DNA of 64,000 nt from Pelagibacter sp047722505 (GTDB lineage: Bacteria; Pseudomonadota; Alphaproteobacteria; Pelagibacterales; Pelagibacteraceae): positions 124,001-188,000 of the forward strand of contig NZ_CP159814.1 of NCBI RefSeq assembly GCF_047722505.1. Reading direction: 5' to 3'. Below the pieces are notes generated by a model that did no database searches, had not been told where the DNA came from, and saw only the letters and a program-made list of their open reading frames with translations. Position 1 is the first letter of the stretch. Each line of letters begins with the position of its first letter. Below, in pieces: positions 27,450-36,184 of the stretch. The translations under genes were made by a program, and so were the position numbers.

Positions 27450-28367
27450 TTATAAAGATGATATTTTAATTTTTTTAAGAGTTTCTCTTATATCACTTGC
27501 AATCTTTGAATCCAATCTTAGTCCTAATTTTTTTATTTTTTCACTACTGGTCATAAATGAATTTTGTTGTAAAATTTTTCCTTTAACAAATCTAATCTTT
27601 ATTTTAATTTTTTCTTTTTTAATTAAATTAAGTATTTGTAGAACAGTTTTATTTTCTGATACAACATTAAATATTTCACATGGAAAGTAATTTTTTTGGA
27701 TTATGTAATTTATTACTTTATTTGCATCATTAAGACTAAGATAAGGCCGATATAGATTCAATGCCTGACCCCAAATAGGAATTTTTAAGTTCATTATAGC
27801 ATTAAAACAAAACTTATTTACTGCTGTATGAAATCTCATACCTTCTGAATATCCACTAATAGTGCCAAATCTAAGGCTAATATAGCTAATTTTTTTCTGT
27901 TTTTTTAATATGTTTTCTTCTTTTAATTTTATTTCTGCGTAGGGGCTTTGAGGTATAAGTTTTTTTTCTGTTTCATCCACAGTATTTTTTTGAGATCCAT
28001 ACACACTTGTAGAGGAGATATGGATCAGTTTTACCTTATTTCTTTCACAATAAATTACTATATTTTTAAAACAGCCCATATTATTAGACATCACATGCTG
28101 TTTTTCTGCCAAACTTTTTTCTGCATTCGTGAGAGATGCAAGGTGTAATGCAATATTTGTCTTAGGTAATTTTTTAATAATTGCCTTATTTGTTAAGTCA
28201 CCATAAATAAATTTTATTTTTTCATTTTTAAGATTAAATAAAACATTGAATCTTTGATTTTCTATATTATCTATCAAATATATTTTTTTTATTTTTTTTA
28301 TTTTAACAAGTCGGCTGATAAGGTAACTTCCAATATGACCAAGCCCACCAGTAATAAGTATTTTCAT
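27450..28367 (-). CDS. NAD-dependent nucleotide-sugar epimerase/dehydratase
   Basis: A 305-residue extended SDR: GGLGHIGSYLISRL at the N-terminus (GxxGxxG), YGDLTN, LHLASLTNAEKSL, ISSTSVYG and the catalytic YAEIK. The N-terminal GHIGS resembles UDP-glucose 4-epimerase-type enzymes, but the VYG/YAEIK arrangement is common to the whole superfamily, so substrate and reaction stay open. It overlaps the FdtA-like gene by 4 nt. Confidence 0.78.
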   Translation of the reverse strand: MKILITGGLGHIGSYLISRLVKIKKIKKIYLIDNIENQRFNVLFNLKNEKIKFIYGDLTNKAIIKKLPKTNIALHLASLTNAEKSLAEKQHVMSNNMGCFKNIVIYCERNKVKLIHISSTSVYGSQKNTVDETEKKLIPQSPYAEIKLKEENILKKQKKISYISLRFGTISGYSEGMRFHTAVNKFCFNAIMNLKIPIWGQALNLYRPYLSLNDANKVINYIIQKNYFPCEIFNVVSENKTVLQILNLIKKEKIKIKIRFVKGKILQQNSFMTSSEKIKKLGLRLDSKIASDIRETLKKIKISSL

Positions 28368-28777
28368 TTTGATATTATTTTCTTAAAATTATTGAATTCT
28401 GAAATATATTCTTTTTTATCATACTCATAATTACACAATGTTAATAATGAGTCTTCATCGTTTTTAAAATTTATTTTGATCCAGTTGTAGGTAGGAATAT
28501 ATAAAGCTTCTTTCTTTTTTAAATCTAAATTAAATATTTTTTTATATCTATAACTTATAATTTCAATTTTAATATTTCCTCTCAGGGGAATAACAATCTG
28601 AGAACATTTTTTATGAGCATGGTCTGCTCTGTGAAATTTTTCTTTACCATATAATAAAAAAAATCTTTTTAATCTGAATTTTTTTGGAAATGATTTATTT
28701 ATATAAAAAGGAACTAATGTTCCATTAAACTCAGGATAGATAGAATATTTTATAATTGTTGGTTTTTTTATTTTCAT
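28364..28777 (-). CDS. dTDP-sugar 3,4-ketoisomerase (FdtA/QdtA, WxcM-like cupin)
   Basis: The 137-residue cupin has the FdtA/WxcM C-terminal signature RADHAHKKCSQ (residues 50-60, with His53 and His55), followed by LRGNIKIEI and LYIPTYNW. These enzymes convert dTDP-4-keto-6-deoxyglucose to a 3-keto isomer, the step before 3-amination. It overlaps both neighbours by 4 nt. A matching aminotransferase and hexapeptide acyltransferase are encoded just across at 29350-31051, completing a 3-acetamido-3,6-dideoxyhexose module. Confidence 0.83.
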   Translation of the reverse strand: MKIKKPTIIKYSIYPEFNGTLVPFYINKSFPKKFRLKRFFLLYGKEKFHRADHAHKKCSQIVIPLRGNIKIEIISYRYKKIFNLDLKKKEALYIPTYNWIKINFKNDEDSLLTLCNYEYDKKEYISEFNNFKKIISK

Positions 28778-29274
28778 GAATTATTTCTTTTAAATAAATC
28801 TTTAAAAGAAGGATGCTTTTTGTCTCTTATTGAAAGTATTGGTTTTTTAATTTTCCAATTAATTTTTAAGTATTTATCGTTATAGGCTAACCCTCTTTCA
28901 TGTTCAGGGTATCTGTATTCAGAAAGGTGATATAGAAGAATATTTTCTTTGCCTAAAAAACCAATACCATGAGCATAGTTGTTTGGTACATAAAGTAATA
29001 AACCTGGTTTTAAATCAAATTTGTATATTTTCCCAAAATTTTTTGATTTCTTGTCTATGTTTACACAAATGTCAATTGCTCTACCTTTTAGAACTGAAAG
29101 TATTTTAGATTGTTTTTTTTTATCTTGATAGTGAAGACCTCTAATAACATTTTTTTTAGAGCATGACATTGCCGTAAATTTACAATTAAATTTTATTTTT
29201 TTTTTAAGAAAGAGTTCTTTAAAAAAGCCTCTATTGTCAGGATAAATAGTTGTTTTAATTATAAATGGTTTCAT
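28774..29274 (-). CDS. RmlC-like sugar 3,5-epimerase family protein
   Basis: This 166-residue cupin has the dTDP-4-dehydrorhamnose 3,5-epimerase features: RGLHYQ with catalytic His48, VLKGRAIDICVNI, YVPNNYAHG, and YRYPEHERGLAYND close to the C-terminus. It is slightly shorter than RmlC (about 180). It is first in a four-gene minus-strand unit and faces the divergent aminotransferase gene across a 75-bp A+T-rich spacer. It may act on the same 4-keto-6-deoxy intermediate as FdtA, giving a second deoxysugar. Confidence 0.8.
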   Translation of the reverse strand: MKPFIIKTTIYPDNRGFFKELFLKKKIKFNCKFTAMSCSKKNVIRGLHYQDKKKQSKILSVLKGRAIDICVNIDKKSKNFGKIYKFDLKPGLLLYVPNNYAHGIGFLGKENILLYHLSEYRYPEHERGLAYNDKYLKINWKIKKPILSIRDKKHPSFKDLFKRNNS

Positions 29275-29349
29275 TTTAAATTTTAAATAATATAAATAAT
29301 AGTTTAATAATAATTAAATTAATATATCAGTATAAGATAAATTAATAGT

Positions 29350-30441
29350 ATGTCAGTAAATTTTACAAATCTTTATCAATTAATACCAGAAAAAAAAAGA
29401 ATATTTAAAAAGATTAATTCTTTAATTAAGAATTCTAAATTTATAGGTGGTATAGAATTAAAAAATTTTGAAAAAAAATTTTCAAAGTTTGTTGGTACCA
29501 AATATTGTATAGGAGTCGGAAATGGTACTGACGCTCTTGAAATAGCTGTAAAATCTTTAAACCTTAAAAAAGGTTCTGAAATAATTGTTCCAAATAATAC
29601 ATGGGTCTCTACTGCAGAGGCTGTATTAAACAATGGGTATAAAGTAGTTTTTTGTGATGTAAATTTAGATGATTACTCAATCTGTACTGATAACTTAAAA
29701 AACAAAATTAGCTCCAAAACGTCTGCAATTATGGTTGTTCATCTTTATGGAAACCCATCTAATATAACTACAATTAAAAAATTGATTAAAGGAAAATCAA
29801 TTAAAATCATAGAAGATTGTGCACAAGCCCATGGTACAAAATTTTTAAATAAACATGTAGGGACATTTGGTGATGTTGCAACATTTAGTTTTTTTCCAGG
29901 CAAAAATCTAGGAGCATTTGGTGATGGAGGGGCTATTGTTACTAATTCAAAAAAAGTATTTGAGTATTGTTTAAGATCAAGAAATCATGGTTCCTTAAGT
30001 AAATATGATCATAAATTTTCTGGAAGGAATTCCAGGCTAGATACTATCCAAGCAGCTGTATTAAATATAAAACTAGAAAAATACAATGAAAGTAACTCAA
30101 GAAGAAGAATATTGGCTAAAATTTATTTTGATAACTTAAAACATATTGACTCAATCAGATTATTTAATTTAAGTAAGGGAAATACCTCATCCTTTCATCA
30201 ATTTGTTATTAGAACTAAATTTAGAGATAAACTTAAAGAATTCTTAAAAAAAAGAAAAGTAGATACCATGATTCATTATCCTTATATGCTGAGTGAGCTT
30301 AAATTTTTTAAAAATACAAAAAAGTTAAAAAAAAGTCATAATTTAGGATCGTATATTTTAAGTTTACCTATTTCTGAAGAGCACAGTAAAACAGAAATTA
30401 ATTATGTTTGTAAATGCATTAATGATTTTTTTAAAAAATAA
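29350..30441 (+). CDS. dTDP-3-amino-3,6-dideoxyhexose aminotransferase (FdtB/QdtB-like, DegT family)
   Basis: A 363-residue PLP-dependent DegT/DnrJ/EryC1 aminotransferase with GNGTDALEIA, EDCAQAHGTK and the Schiff-base lysine Lys185 in TFSFFPGKNLGAFGDGG. The PGKNLGAFGDGG form is that of FdtB/QdtB and related 3-aminotransferases. It is divergent from the FdtA-like gene and is followed, after a short gene fragment, by an acyltransferase, matching the FdtA-FdtB-FdtC reaction order. Confidence 0.83.
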   Translation: MSVNFTNLYQLIPEKKRIFKKINSLIKNSKFIGGIELKNFEKKFSKFVGTKYCIGVGNGTDALEIAVKSLNLKKGSEIIVPNNTWVSTAEAVLNNGYKVVFCDVNLDDYSICTDNLKNKISSKTSAIMVVHLYGNPSNITTIKKLIKGKSIKIIEDCAQAHGTKFLNKHVGTFGDVATFSFFPGKNLGAFGDGGAIVTNSKKVFEYCLRSRNHGSLSKYDHKFSGRNSRLDTIQAAVLNIKLEKYNESNSRRRILAKIYFDNLKHIDSIRLFNLSKGNTSSFHQFVIRTKFRDKLKEFLKKRKVDTMIHYPYMLSELKFFKNTKKLKKSHNLGSYILSLPISEEHSKTEINYVCKCINDFFKK

Positions 30442-30456
30442 ATATTTAATTAATAA

Positions 30457-30555
30457 ATGAAAATTTTAATAACTGGTGCACTAGGATTTATTAATTTTCA
30501 TTTAGCTTTAAAATTTCTCAAAAATAAAAAAAATATGGATATTAAAATTATATAA
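30457..30555 (+). pseudogene. N-terminal remnant of a nucleotide-sugar epimerase/dehydratase
   Basis: A 32-codon open frame begins MKILITGALGFINFHLALKF, which is the first beta strand and dinucleotide loop of an extended SDR enzyme with the last loop glycine replaced (GALGFIN). It ends after one helix. The rest of the gene is missing, and the acyltransferase gene starts 4 nt later. This looks like debris of a deleted epimerase gene between the aminotransferase and acyltransferase genes. Confidence 0.6.
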
Positions 30556-30559
30556 TCTT

Positions 30560-31051
30560 ATGACTAATAGTTATTATTTAAAGAAAATAGAACTTAAAAA
30601 AAAAAATTTTTTAAAAATTGGTAGAAACTGTAAAATATCCAACCTAGTCACTTTTATAGGTGAAAAAAATATATCTATAGGTAACAATGTAAGAATAGAT
30701 GATTTCTGTATTATTAATGGACTTGAGGGGTTTGTAGTAATTGGCGACGATACACATATTAATTCATTTTGTTATTTGCTTGGTGCAGCTGGAATAAATA
30801 TTGGAAAAGATTGTGATATATCTCAAGGTGTAAAGATATATTCAAAATCTGATGATTACAAAAAAATTATCAAGAAACGAATATACAAAAAAATTGATAT
30901 CTCAAATAATGTTATAATTGGCTCAAATAGTATTTTACTTCCAGGAGCAACTTTGGGTGAAAATTCTAGGATTGGTGCACTTACAATTGTTAATAAAATT
31001 ATCAAAAAAAATATTCTCTTTTATGGAAAGATACAAAAAAAATTATCTTAA
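30560..31051 (+). CDS. Hexapeptide-repeat acyltransferase (FdtC/QdtC-like)
   Basis: A left-handed beta-helix protein of 163 residues with repeated [LIV]-G-x4 turns (IGRNCKIS, IGNNVRID, IGDDTHIN, IGKDCDIS, IGSNSILLPGATLG, IGALTIV). Such acetyltransferases use acetyl-CoA; next to FdtA/FdtB-like enzymes the expected reaction is N-acetylation of the 3-amino deoxysugar. It lacks the catalytic His in an obvious NxxH context, so an O-acetyltransferase role is possible. It ends in a 4-nt convergent overlap with the next aminotransferase gene. Confidence 0.76.
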   Translation: MTNSYYLKKIELKKKNFLKIGRNCKISNLVTFIGEKNISIGNNVRIDDFCIINGLEGFVVIGDDTHINSFCYLLGAAGINIGKDCDISQGVKIYSKSDDYKKIIKKRIYKKIDISNNVIIGSNSILLPGATLGENSRIGALTIVNKIIKKNILFYGKIQKKLS

Positions 31052-32151
31052 TTTTTTTTAAAGAACTCTAATATTTTTTTAATTACAAATTCTTGTTCAT
31101 CAATTTTTAATTCATAAGATGAAGGAAGAGATAAACCAGTATCATAAATTTTTTTTGAAACATTAAATTTTTTATTTAAATTTTTAATATTTTTATTATT
31201 TTTATAACATGGCTGCATATTTAGTGGGTAAAAAATGTCCCTTGTTTGAATCTTATGCTTTATAAGGTGTGCTTTTAATTTTTCTTTATTTTTAACAAAA
31301 ATGTTTGAAAACCAATAAACAGGCACGTTTCCATCTACTTTTTTCATAAATGATATTTCTGGATTTACAGAAAGTTTTTTTTTGTATTCTTTATAAATCT
31401 CTTCTTTTTTATTTAGTATTTTTTTTAATTTTTTAACTTGTATATTTCCGATAGCTGCTTGTAATTCGGTAAACATGAAATTAAATCCAATTGTAGCATG
31501 TTTAAAAATACCTTTTTTAAGTCTTCCATGATTTTTAATTTGGTAGACCTTGTCTCTAAGTTTTTTACTTTTTGTTAATACAATTCCACCCTCACCAGTA
31601 GTTATAATCTTATTTCCATAAAAAGAAAAACCACCCATTAAGCCCAATGTTCCCAATAATTTTTTATTATATGTAGAATATATTGATTGAGCAGCATCTT
31701 CTATAATTGGAATCTTTTTTATCTTGGAAATTTTGATCAATTGCCTCATATCACAACAATGTCCATATAGATGGACAGGTATAATTGCTTTTGTTTTATT
31801 GTTTATATTTTTTTTTAAATCATTAAGGTCTAAGCTCAAGTTTTCTTGACTTACTTCACACAAAACTGGATTAGCACCACACATCAATACTGCATTTAAA
31901 GTTGCAACAAATGTTAAATTGGGGACGATCACTTCATCATTTTTTCCTATATTTAATGCCTTTAAGCATGCAAAAATACCACAGGTCCAATTAGAAATTG
32001 CAATTGCATGTGAAACTTTAAAATTCTTTTGAAAATATTTTTCAAATTTTTCTGTTTCTTTGCTTTCTGTAAGATACTTTTTTTGTACTATTTTCTTTAT
32101 ATAATTTGCTTCATCAGAATTTATCCAAGGTTGTATTTGGGTAATTTTCAT
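31048..32151 (-). CDS. DegT-family sugar aminotransferase (perosamine-synthase-like)
   Basis: The 367-residue PLP enzyme has the lysine Lys181 in GGFSFYGNKIITTGEGG, EDAAQSIYS, GFNFMFTELQAAIG and FYPLNMQP, the pattern of GDP-perosamine synthase and other 4-aminotransferases. It is the last gene of a long minus-strand unit, 3 nt after the ColD-like dehydratase. Gmd at 44901 could supply GDP-4-keto-6-deoxymannose for a perosamine product, but other 4-keto donors fit equally well. Confidence 0.8.
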   Translation of the reverse strand: MKITQIQPWINSDEANYIKKIVQKKYLTESKETEKFEKYFQKNFKVSHAIAISNWTCGIFACLKALNIGKNDEVIVPNLTFVATLNAVLMCGANPVLCEVSQENLSLDLNDLKKNINNKTKAIIPVHLYGHCCDMRQLIKISKIKKIPIIEDAAQSIYSTYNKKLLGTLGLMGGFSFYGNKIITTGEGGIVLTKSKKLRDKVYQIKNHGRLKKGIFKHATIGFNFMFTELQAAIGNIQVKKLKKILNKKEEIYKEYKKKLSVNPEISFMKKVDGNVPVYWFSNIFVKNKEKLKAHLIKHKIQTRDIFYPLNMQPCYKNNKNIKNLNKKFNVSKKIYDTGLSLPSSYELKIDEQEFVIKKILEFFKKN

Positions 32152-32154
32152 TAA

Positions 32155-33375
32155 TTAAAGATTGTCTAGGACTTTATTTAAAACATTAGAAACATAAATA
32201 AGATCATTTTTTTTAGTTTTTAGTGAATTAACACCTATGTAAAAACCTCTATCTTCTACATCTTGACAGTTTTTTAATTTTATATTTTCTTTATTTAAAC
32301 CAAAAAGCTTTATTGCTGGTTGATTCAAAAAGTTACCACTTATTATTGGCCTTGTTTCTATCCCGTTAATTTCAAGCAATTTAACAATTTTTTGTTTATG
32401 CTTTTTTAGTTTTTGCGATACCAACATGGGTATTCCAAACCAATTACATTCAACATTTTTTGAACTTTCTATAAAGTGTATCTTATGGTTATTTCGTTTT
32501 ATATTCTTAAAAGTTTTAATAATTACTGATCTATTATAAATTCTATTCTTTTTTAGAAAATTAATTTTTTTTAACTGCTGATGAGCTATTGCTGCTTGGA
32601 TTTCTAAAGCTCTTACATTAAACCCATAATTTATGAAAATAAACCTAGGATCAATTTTAGGGTATTTTTTTACATATTTATTATGATCATCACCATCTCT
32701 CGACCAACCGTGTGCTCTTAGTGATTTTAGTAAATTATAATCTTTTTTATTATTGCAAATAACCATACCACCTTCCCCAGAAGATATTTGATGAGAATAA
32801 TAAAATGAAAATGTTCCAAAATCACCAAATGTGCCCAAGTTCTTATTTTTTAATTTTGATCCTAGCGATTCACAAGTATCTTCAATTAGAATTAATTTTC
32901 TTAATTTAGCTATTTTTTTTATTTCCGATACATCTGAAGAATTTCCCAAAACATGAACACAAAAAATAACCTTAGTCTTTTTTGTTACTTTTTTTTTTAA
33001 ATCATTAATATCTATATTTAGTGTTAATGGATCTATATCGACAAAAACTGGTTTAAGTCCAAATTGTATAAGAGGCCATAATGATGTAGACCAACAAATA
33101 CCAGGTATCAAAACTTCATCACCTCTCTTGAATTTATTTGTTCTTATTGGATTGCAACTTGCTGCTGTAGCTAATAAATTAGCTGAGGATCCTGAGTTTA
33201 CCATGACAGCATACTTAGCACCAATATACTTAGCAAATGCTTTTTCGAAATTAACAGTTAATTTTGACATCGTGATTTGACCAGACTTTAAAACAGAAAT
33301 ACCTTTTTGGATATCGTCTTTATATAATCTTGGGGTGATAAGTGGATATCTAAATTGTTTAAAGGTTTTTAACAT
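32155..33375 (-). CDS. ColD/RfbH-like PMP-dependent 3-dehydratase (His replaces PLP lysine)
   Basis: This 406-residue DegT-fold protein keeps the family blocks (AVMVNSGSSANLL, VLIPGICWSTSLWPL, FVDIDPLTLNID, IEDTCESLGSK, GFNVRALEIQAAI, RPIISGNFLNQPA), but the lysine that holds PLP is His195 in SFYYSHQISSGEGG. That replacement is diagnostic of ColD and RfbH (E1), which use pyridoxamine phosphate to remove the 3-hydroxyl from a 4-keto-6-deoxy nucleotide sugar. Overall wording is closest, from memory, to E. coli ColD (GDP-4-keto-6-deoxymannose). A 3,6-dideoxyhexose such as colitose is the likely product; a CDP-linked substrate is the alternative. Confidence 0.82.
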   Translation of the reverse strand: MLKTFKQFRYPLITPRLYKDDIQKGISVLKSGQITMSKLTVNFEKAFAKYIGAKYAVMVNSGSSANLLATAASCNPIRTNKFKRGDEVLIPGICWSTSLWPLIQFGLKPVFVDIDPLTLNIDINDLKKKVTKKTKVIFCVHVLGNSSDVSEIKKIAKLRKLILIEDTCESLGSKLKNKNLGTFGDFGTFSFYYSHQISSGEGGMVICNNKKDYNLLKSLRAHGWSRDGDDHNKYVKKYPKIDPRFIFINYGFNVRALEIQAAIAHQQLKKINFLKKNRIYNRSVIIKTFKNIKRNNHKIHFIESSKNVECNWFGIPMLVSQKLKKHKQKIVKLLEINGIETRPIISGNFLNQPAIKLFGLNKENIKLKNCQDVEDRGFYIGVNSLKTKKNDLIYVSNVLNKVLDNL

Positions 33376-33428
33376 TTTTATAAGATTTACAAATGATAGA
33401 TAAATATATTTTATAAAATCTGCAAGGT

Positions 33429-34859
33429 TTATATTATCTTATTAATATGGTCTGCCAGCCTTAAAGAGAGCAAGACTATTGTATAAGTTGGATGACAAGA
33501 GCCTGATGTTGGAAAAACTGAGCTTCCAGCAATAAATAGGTTTTTTGAAAAGTGAACTTTTAAATCTTTATCCACAACAGATTTTTTAAAATCTTGTCCT
33601 GCGCAAGTGCCACCCATTTGATGTGCACCGCTCATTACTTTAAAATTTTCTTCATAAAAAACCTCATCTTTAATTGAAATTCTCCCAATATCTTTGGAGA
33701 TAAAAAAATTTCCCAATTCTATTAAATTTTGTTTGGCTGTTTTTTTTAATTTACTACTCATTTTCCAATTAATCTTAACTAAAGGTATTCCAAAAGGATC
33801 TCTTTTTTCACTTAAACTTATCCTATTATCTATGTCCGGTTCTTGTTCTTGGTGTAGATTTAATCGGAATTCATATAGATCATTTTTTTTATTTGTATCA
33901 ATTTTATTTTTTATAAAATTCGGGGCAATACAAAGTGCTTTTTTTAAGATGTTATCCTCTTGATGTTCTGGATTTTTAATTCGTAAATAAATTCCTGCTC
34001 CAAGTAAGCCATTTTCATTTTTTGTACTTTCCTTCATTGATAAATAAAGTCTTGGTAAGCAATCTATATAAAGCTCTCGACTGAAGTTGTTTTTGCCCAA
34101 ATATTTAATTAAATTGTTATAACTTAAAAAACCTTCAGCAGGCATATGCCAAGGATGATCCATATAATATTTTCCAATTGGAAGTCTTTTATCAAATAAT
34201 GATGGGTCTTTTTCTTTAGACCAAAGTAACAATCTAGAGTTCTCAATACCACCAGAGGCTAATATGAAATATTTAGCTTTTAAATTAAAAAAACTTTTAT
34301 TTTTTTCACATAAAATTTCACTAATTCTATTTTTATTTCCAGAAAATTTTATGAGGGTTGTATTTAGAGATAATGAAATATATTTTGATTCAGTTATTTT
34401 TTTTAAATAAAAATCTTTAAATTTCACTTGAGAAAATCTTATATTAAATTGATTAAAGTCTTCACTAAAATTTTTCTTATAAAAATCTGTATGATAAAAT
34501 TTTAAGTCTAAAATTTTTTTAGCTTGCGAATCATAATTATGAAGTTCGTCAAAATCTATTGGCCAACTTTCAAATTCCTTTTTTTCAAATTTATTACAGT
34601 AACCTCCCCAAAGAGATGATGAGCCACCAAATTTTTTTACTCTTACCGTGGATAAGTCGGCATATTCATCGCCAATCGTGTCGCCCATAAGAAATTTATT
34701 ACTATCTTCGTAATCATCTAAATGACCACTTTCAATTATTAAACAGTTGATTTTATGTTCACCAAGTTTTAAGGCAGCAGAAATTCCAGCAGGGCCACTG
34801 CCGACTATAATAACAGGAAATTTTTTTCTCTCTAATTCAAGTATGTTATCAACGATCAT
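33429..34859 (-). CDS. GMC-type FAD-dependent oxidoreductase
   Basis: A 476-residue flavoprotein: FAD-binding VIIVGSGPAGISAALKL near the N-terminus, GGSSSLWGGYCNKF around residue 90, AGGIENSRLLLW in the middle, and at the C-terminus GAHQMGGTCAG, LFIAGSSVFPTSGSCHPTYTIVLLSLRLADHI (partial second FAD motif with the active-site His). It belongs to the glucose-methanol-choline family in the branch found in glycan clusters, and would oxidise a sugar hydroxyl. The ATG at 34859 is chosen rather than a TTG three codons earlier. It overlaps a 54-residue gene that is itself coupled to the upstream glycosyltransferase gene. Confidence 0.78.
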   Translation of the reverse strand: MIVDNILELERKKFPVIIVGSGPAGISAALKLGEHKINCLIIESGHLDDYEDSNKFLMGDTIGDEYADLSTVRVKKFGGSSSLWGGYCNKFEKKEFESWPIDFDELHNYDSQAKKILDLKFYHTDFYKKNFSEDFNQFNIRFSQVKFKDFYLKKITESKYISLSLNTTLIKFSGNKNRISEILCEKNKSFFNLKAKYFILASGGIENSRLLLWSKEKDPSLFDKRLPIGKYYMDHPWHMPAEGFLSYNNLIKYLGKNNFSRELYIDCLPRLYLSMKESTKNENGLLGAGIYLRIKNPEHQEDNILKKALCIAPNFIKNKIDTNKKNDLYEFRLNLHQEQEPDIDNRISLSEKRDPFGIPLVKINWKMSSKLKKTAKQNLIELGNFFISKDIGRISIKDEVFYEENFKVMSGAHQMGGTCAGQDFKKSVVDKDLKVHFSKNLFIAGSSVFPTSGSCHPTYTIVLLSLRLADHINKII

Positions 34860-35013
34860 TTTTACCAAGTATCCATATTTTATTTTTATGTCTTATAAAA
34901 TTATTAATTTTATTTTTAAATTTACTTAAAAATTTTATTTTATCATTTTTAAAAAAAGTATGTATTAAAAAAGTTGCAAGGGTAGATTTCAGGAATTTTC
35001 TCTTGCTACTCAT
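34849..35013 (-). CDS. Small basic protein with Tat-like N-terminus, coupled to the GMC oxidoreductase
   Basis: This 54-codon frame starts with an ATG that overlaps the stop of the preceding glycosyltransferase gene (AATGAGTAG) and ends 11 nt inside the start of the GMC gene, so both junctions are typical of real operon members. The product begins MSSKRKFLKSTLATFL, resembling a twin-arginine signal with Lys in place of the first Arg, then continues as a Lys/Asn-rich tail. GMC dehydrogenases in other bacteria often have a Tat-exported small partner. Whether this is a reduced partner or a decayed remnant cannot be told. Confidence 0.5.
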   Translation of the reverse strand: MSSKRKFLKSTLATFLIHTFFKNDKIKFLSKFKNKINNFIRHKNKIWILGKNDR

Positions 35014-36184
35014 TATCTACCTTTTTAACACTTTTGCATTGCGTTTGATTTTTCAATACTTTTTTTAGATTAGTAATAATTTTATTTTTATTAAATGTAT
35101 CAGTATAATAATCATAATTTTTTTTAACAATTTTTTTTACAAACTTTTTATCACGAACTTTTTGCATGATTGACTTTATATCAGCTGTCTTGTTGATATT
35201 TAGTTTAATTACTTTATCTTTAAGTTCAGGGTCTAAAACCTTAGTATTATAAATTACAGGTTTTCTAAAAAAAAATGCTTCATAGAGAGGAAAAGTATGT
35301 GGGGCAACCATAGTAGGAATTATTACAGCTAGACAATTTTTATATAAGTCCCTTAATGTATGATCATCCACATAGTTAAATATCAAAAATTTTTTTTGGA
35401 GGTTAAATTTTTTAATCAATATTTTTATTTTGTATAGATTTCCCTTATCGTACCCAGTAAAAACAACTTTAAAATCTAGTTTTTTTATTTTTTTTAAGTA
35501 GTTAATCGCATTAACAATATAGATATGGTTTTTATGAGCCCAAAATTGAGCGGGATAGAGCAAATAATCCCCACTTATAACAATTTTCTTAGTATTCGCT
35601 TTTTTAGATAGGCTTGTAATAGGTGGAGGAAATCTCAATTCATAGATTTTATTTTTACTAATATTATAAATTTTTGAAACTTCTGCTTTAATTTTTTTTG
35701 TACCAACAACAAGTTTTGAGCAATTATTGCAAGCAATAGTGTAATCTTTGTCTCTTTTTAAAGAAGTTTTCCTATCAAACTCTGGCAGGCTCAAAAGCTT
35801 TCGATGTTCTAAATCAAAAATCGTATATATAAAATTTATATTTTTAAAATTATTAATTAACGGGCTAGGATCAAGAAAAAAAACTGAATTAATATTATTT
35901 CTAATTAAAAATTTCTCAAATGAGTATTGTATTGGCAGAAAACTGAATAAATTTTTTAATCGATTTAGAATTTTAACTTTAAGCTCTATTTTATTAAATA
36001 ATAAGGTTTTGATCCCTAATTTTTTATTAAGTATTTTTTTTGAACCTTTAAAAGTAGTTATATAAACAAAATTATATTCTTTAATTTGCTTTAAATATTT
36101 GCACATACTTATTGCCATGTGCAATTTACCACCTGATTCAGGTGTGATATCAATTATAACACCAACATTTAATTTTTTATTCAT
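35006..36184 (-). CDS. Family 4 glycosyltransferase (GT-B fold)
   Basis: A 392-residue GT4 protein. The N-terminal domain has GVIIDITPESGGKLHMA, the early part of the acceptor site. The C-terminal donor domain shows YPAQFWAHKNHIYIVNAI (the 'K' site), VFTGYDKGN and IPTMVAPHTFPLYEAFFFRKPVIY, the ExxxxG-like region with the glycine missing. Its start overlaps the upstream GT2 gene by 8 nt. Nucleotide-sugar specificity unknown. Confidence 0.8.
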   Translation of the reverse strand: MNKKLNVGVIIDITPESGGKLHMAISMCKYLKQIKEYNFVYITTFKGSKKILNKKLGIKTLLFNKIELKVKILNRLKNLFSFLPIQYSFEKFLIRNNINSVFFLDPSPLINNFKNINFIYTIFDLEHRKLLSLPEFDRKTSLKRDKDYTIACNNCSKLVVGTKKIKAEVSKIYNISKNKIYELRFPPPITSLSKKANTKKIVISGDYLLYPAQFWAHKNHIYIVNAINYLKKIKKLDFKVVFTGYDKGNLYKIKILIKKFNLQKKFLIFNYVDDHTLRDLYKNCLAVIIPTMVAPHTFPLYEAFFFRKPVIYNTKVLDPELKDKVIKLNINKTADIKSIMQKVRDKKFVKKIVKKNYDYYTDTFNKNKIITNLKKVLKNQTQCKSVKKVDNE

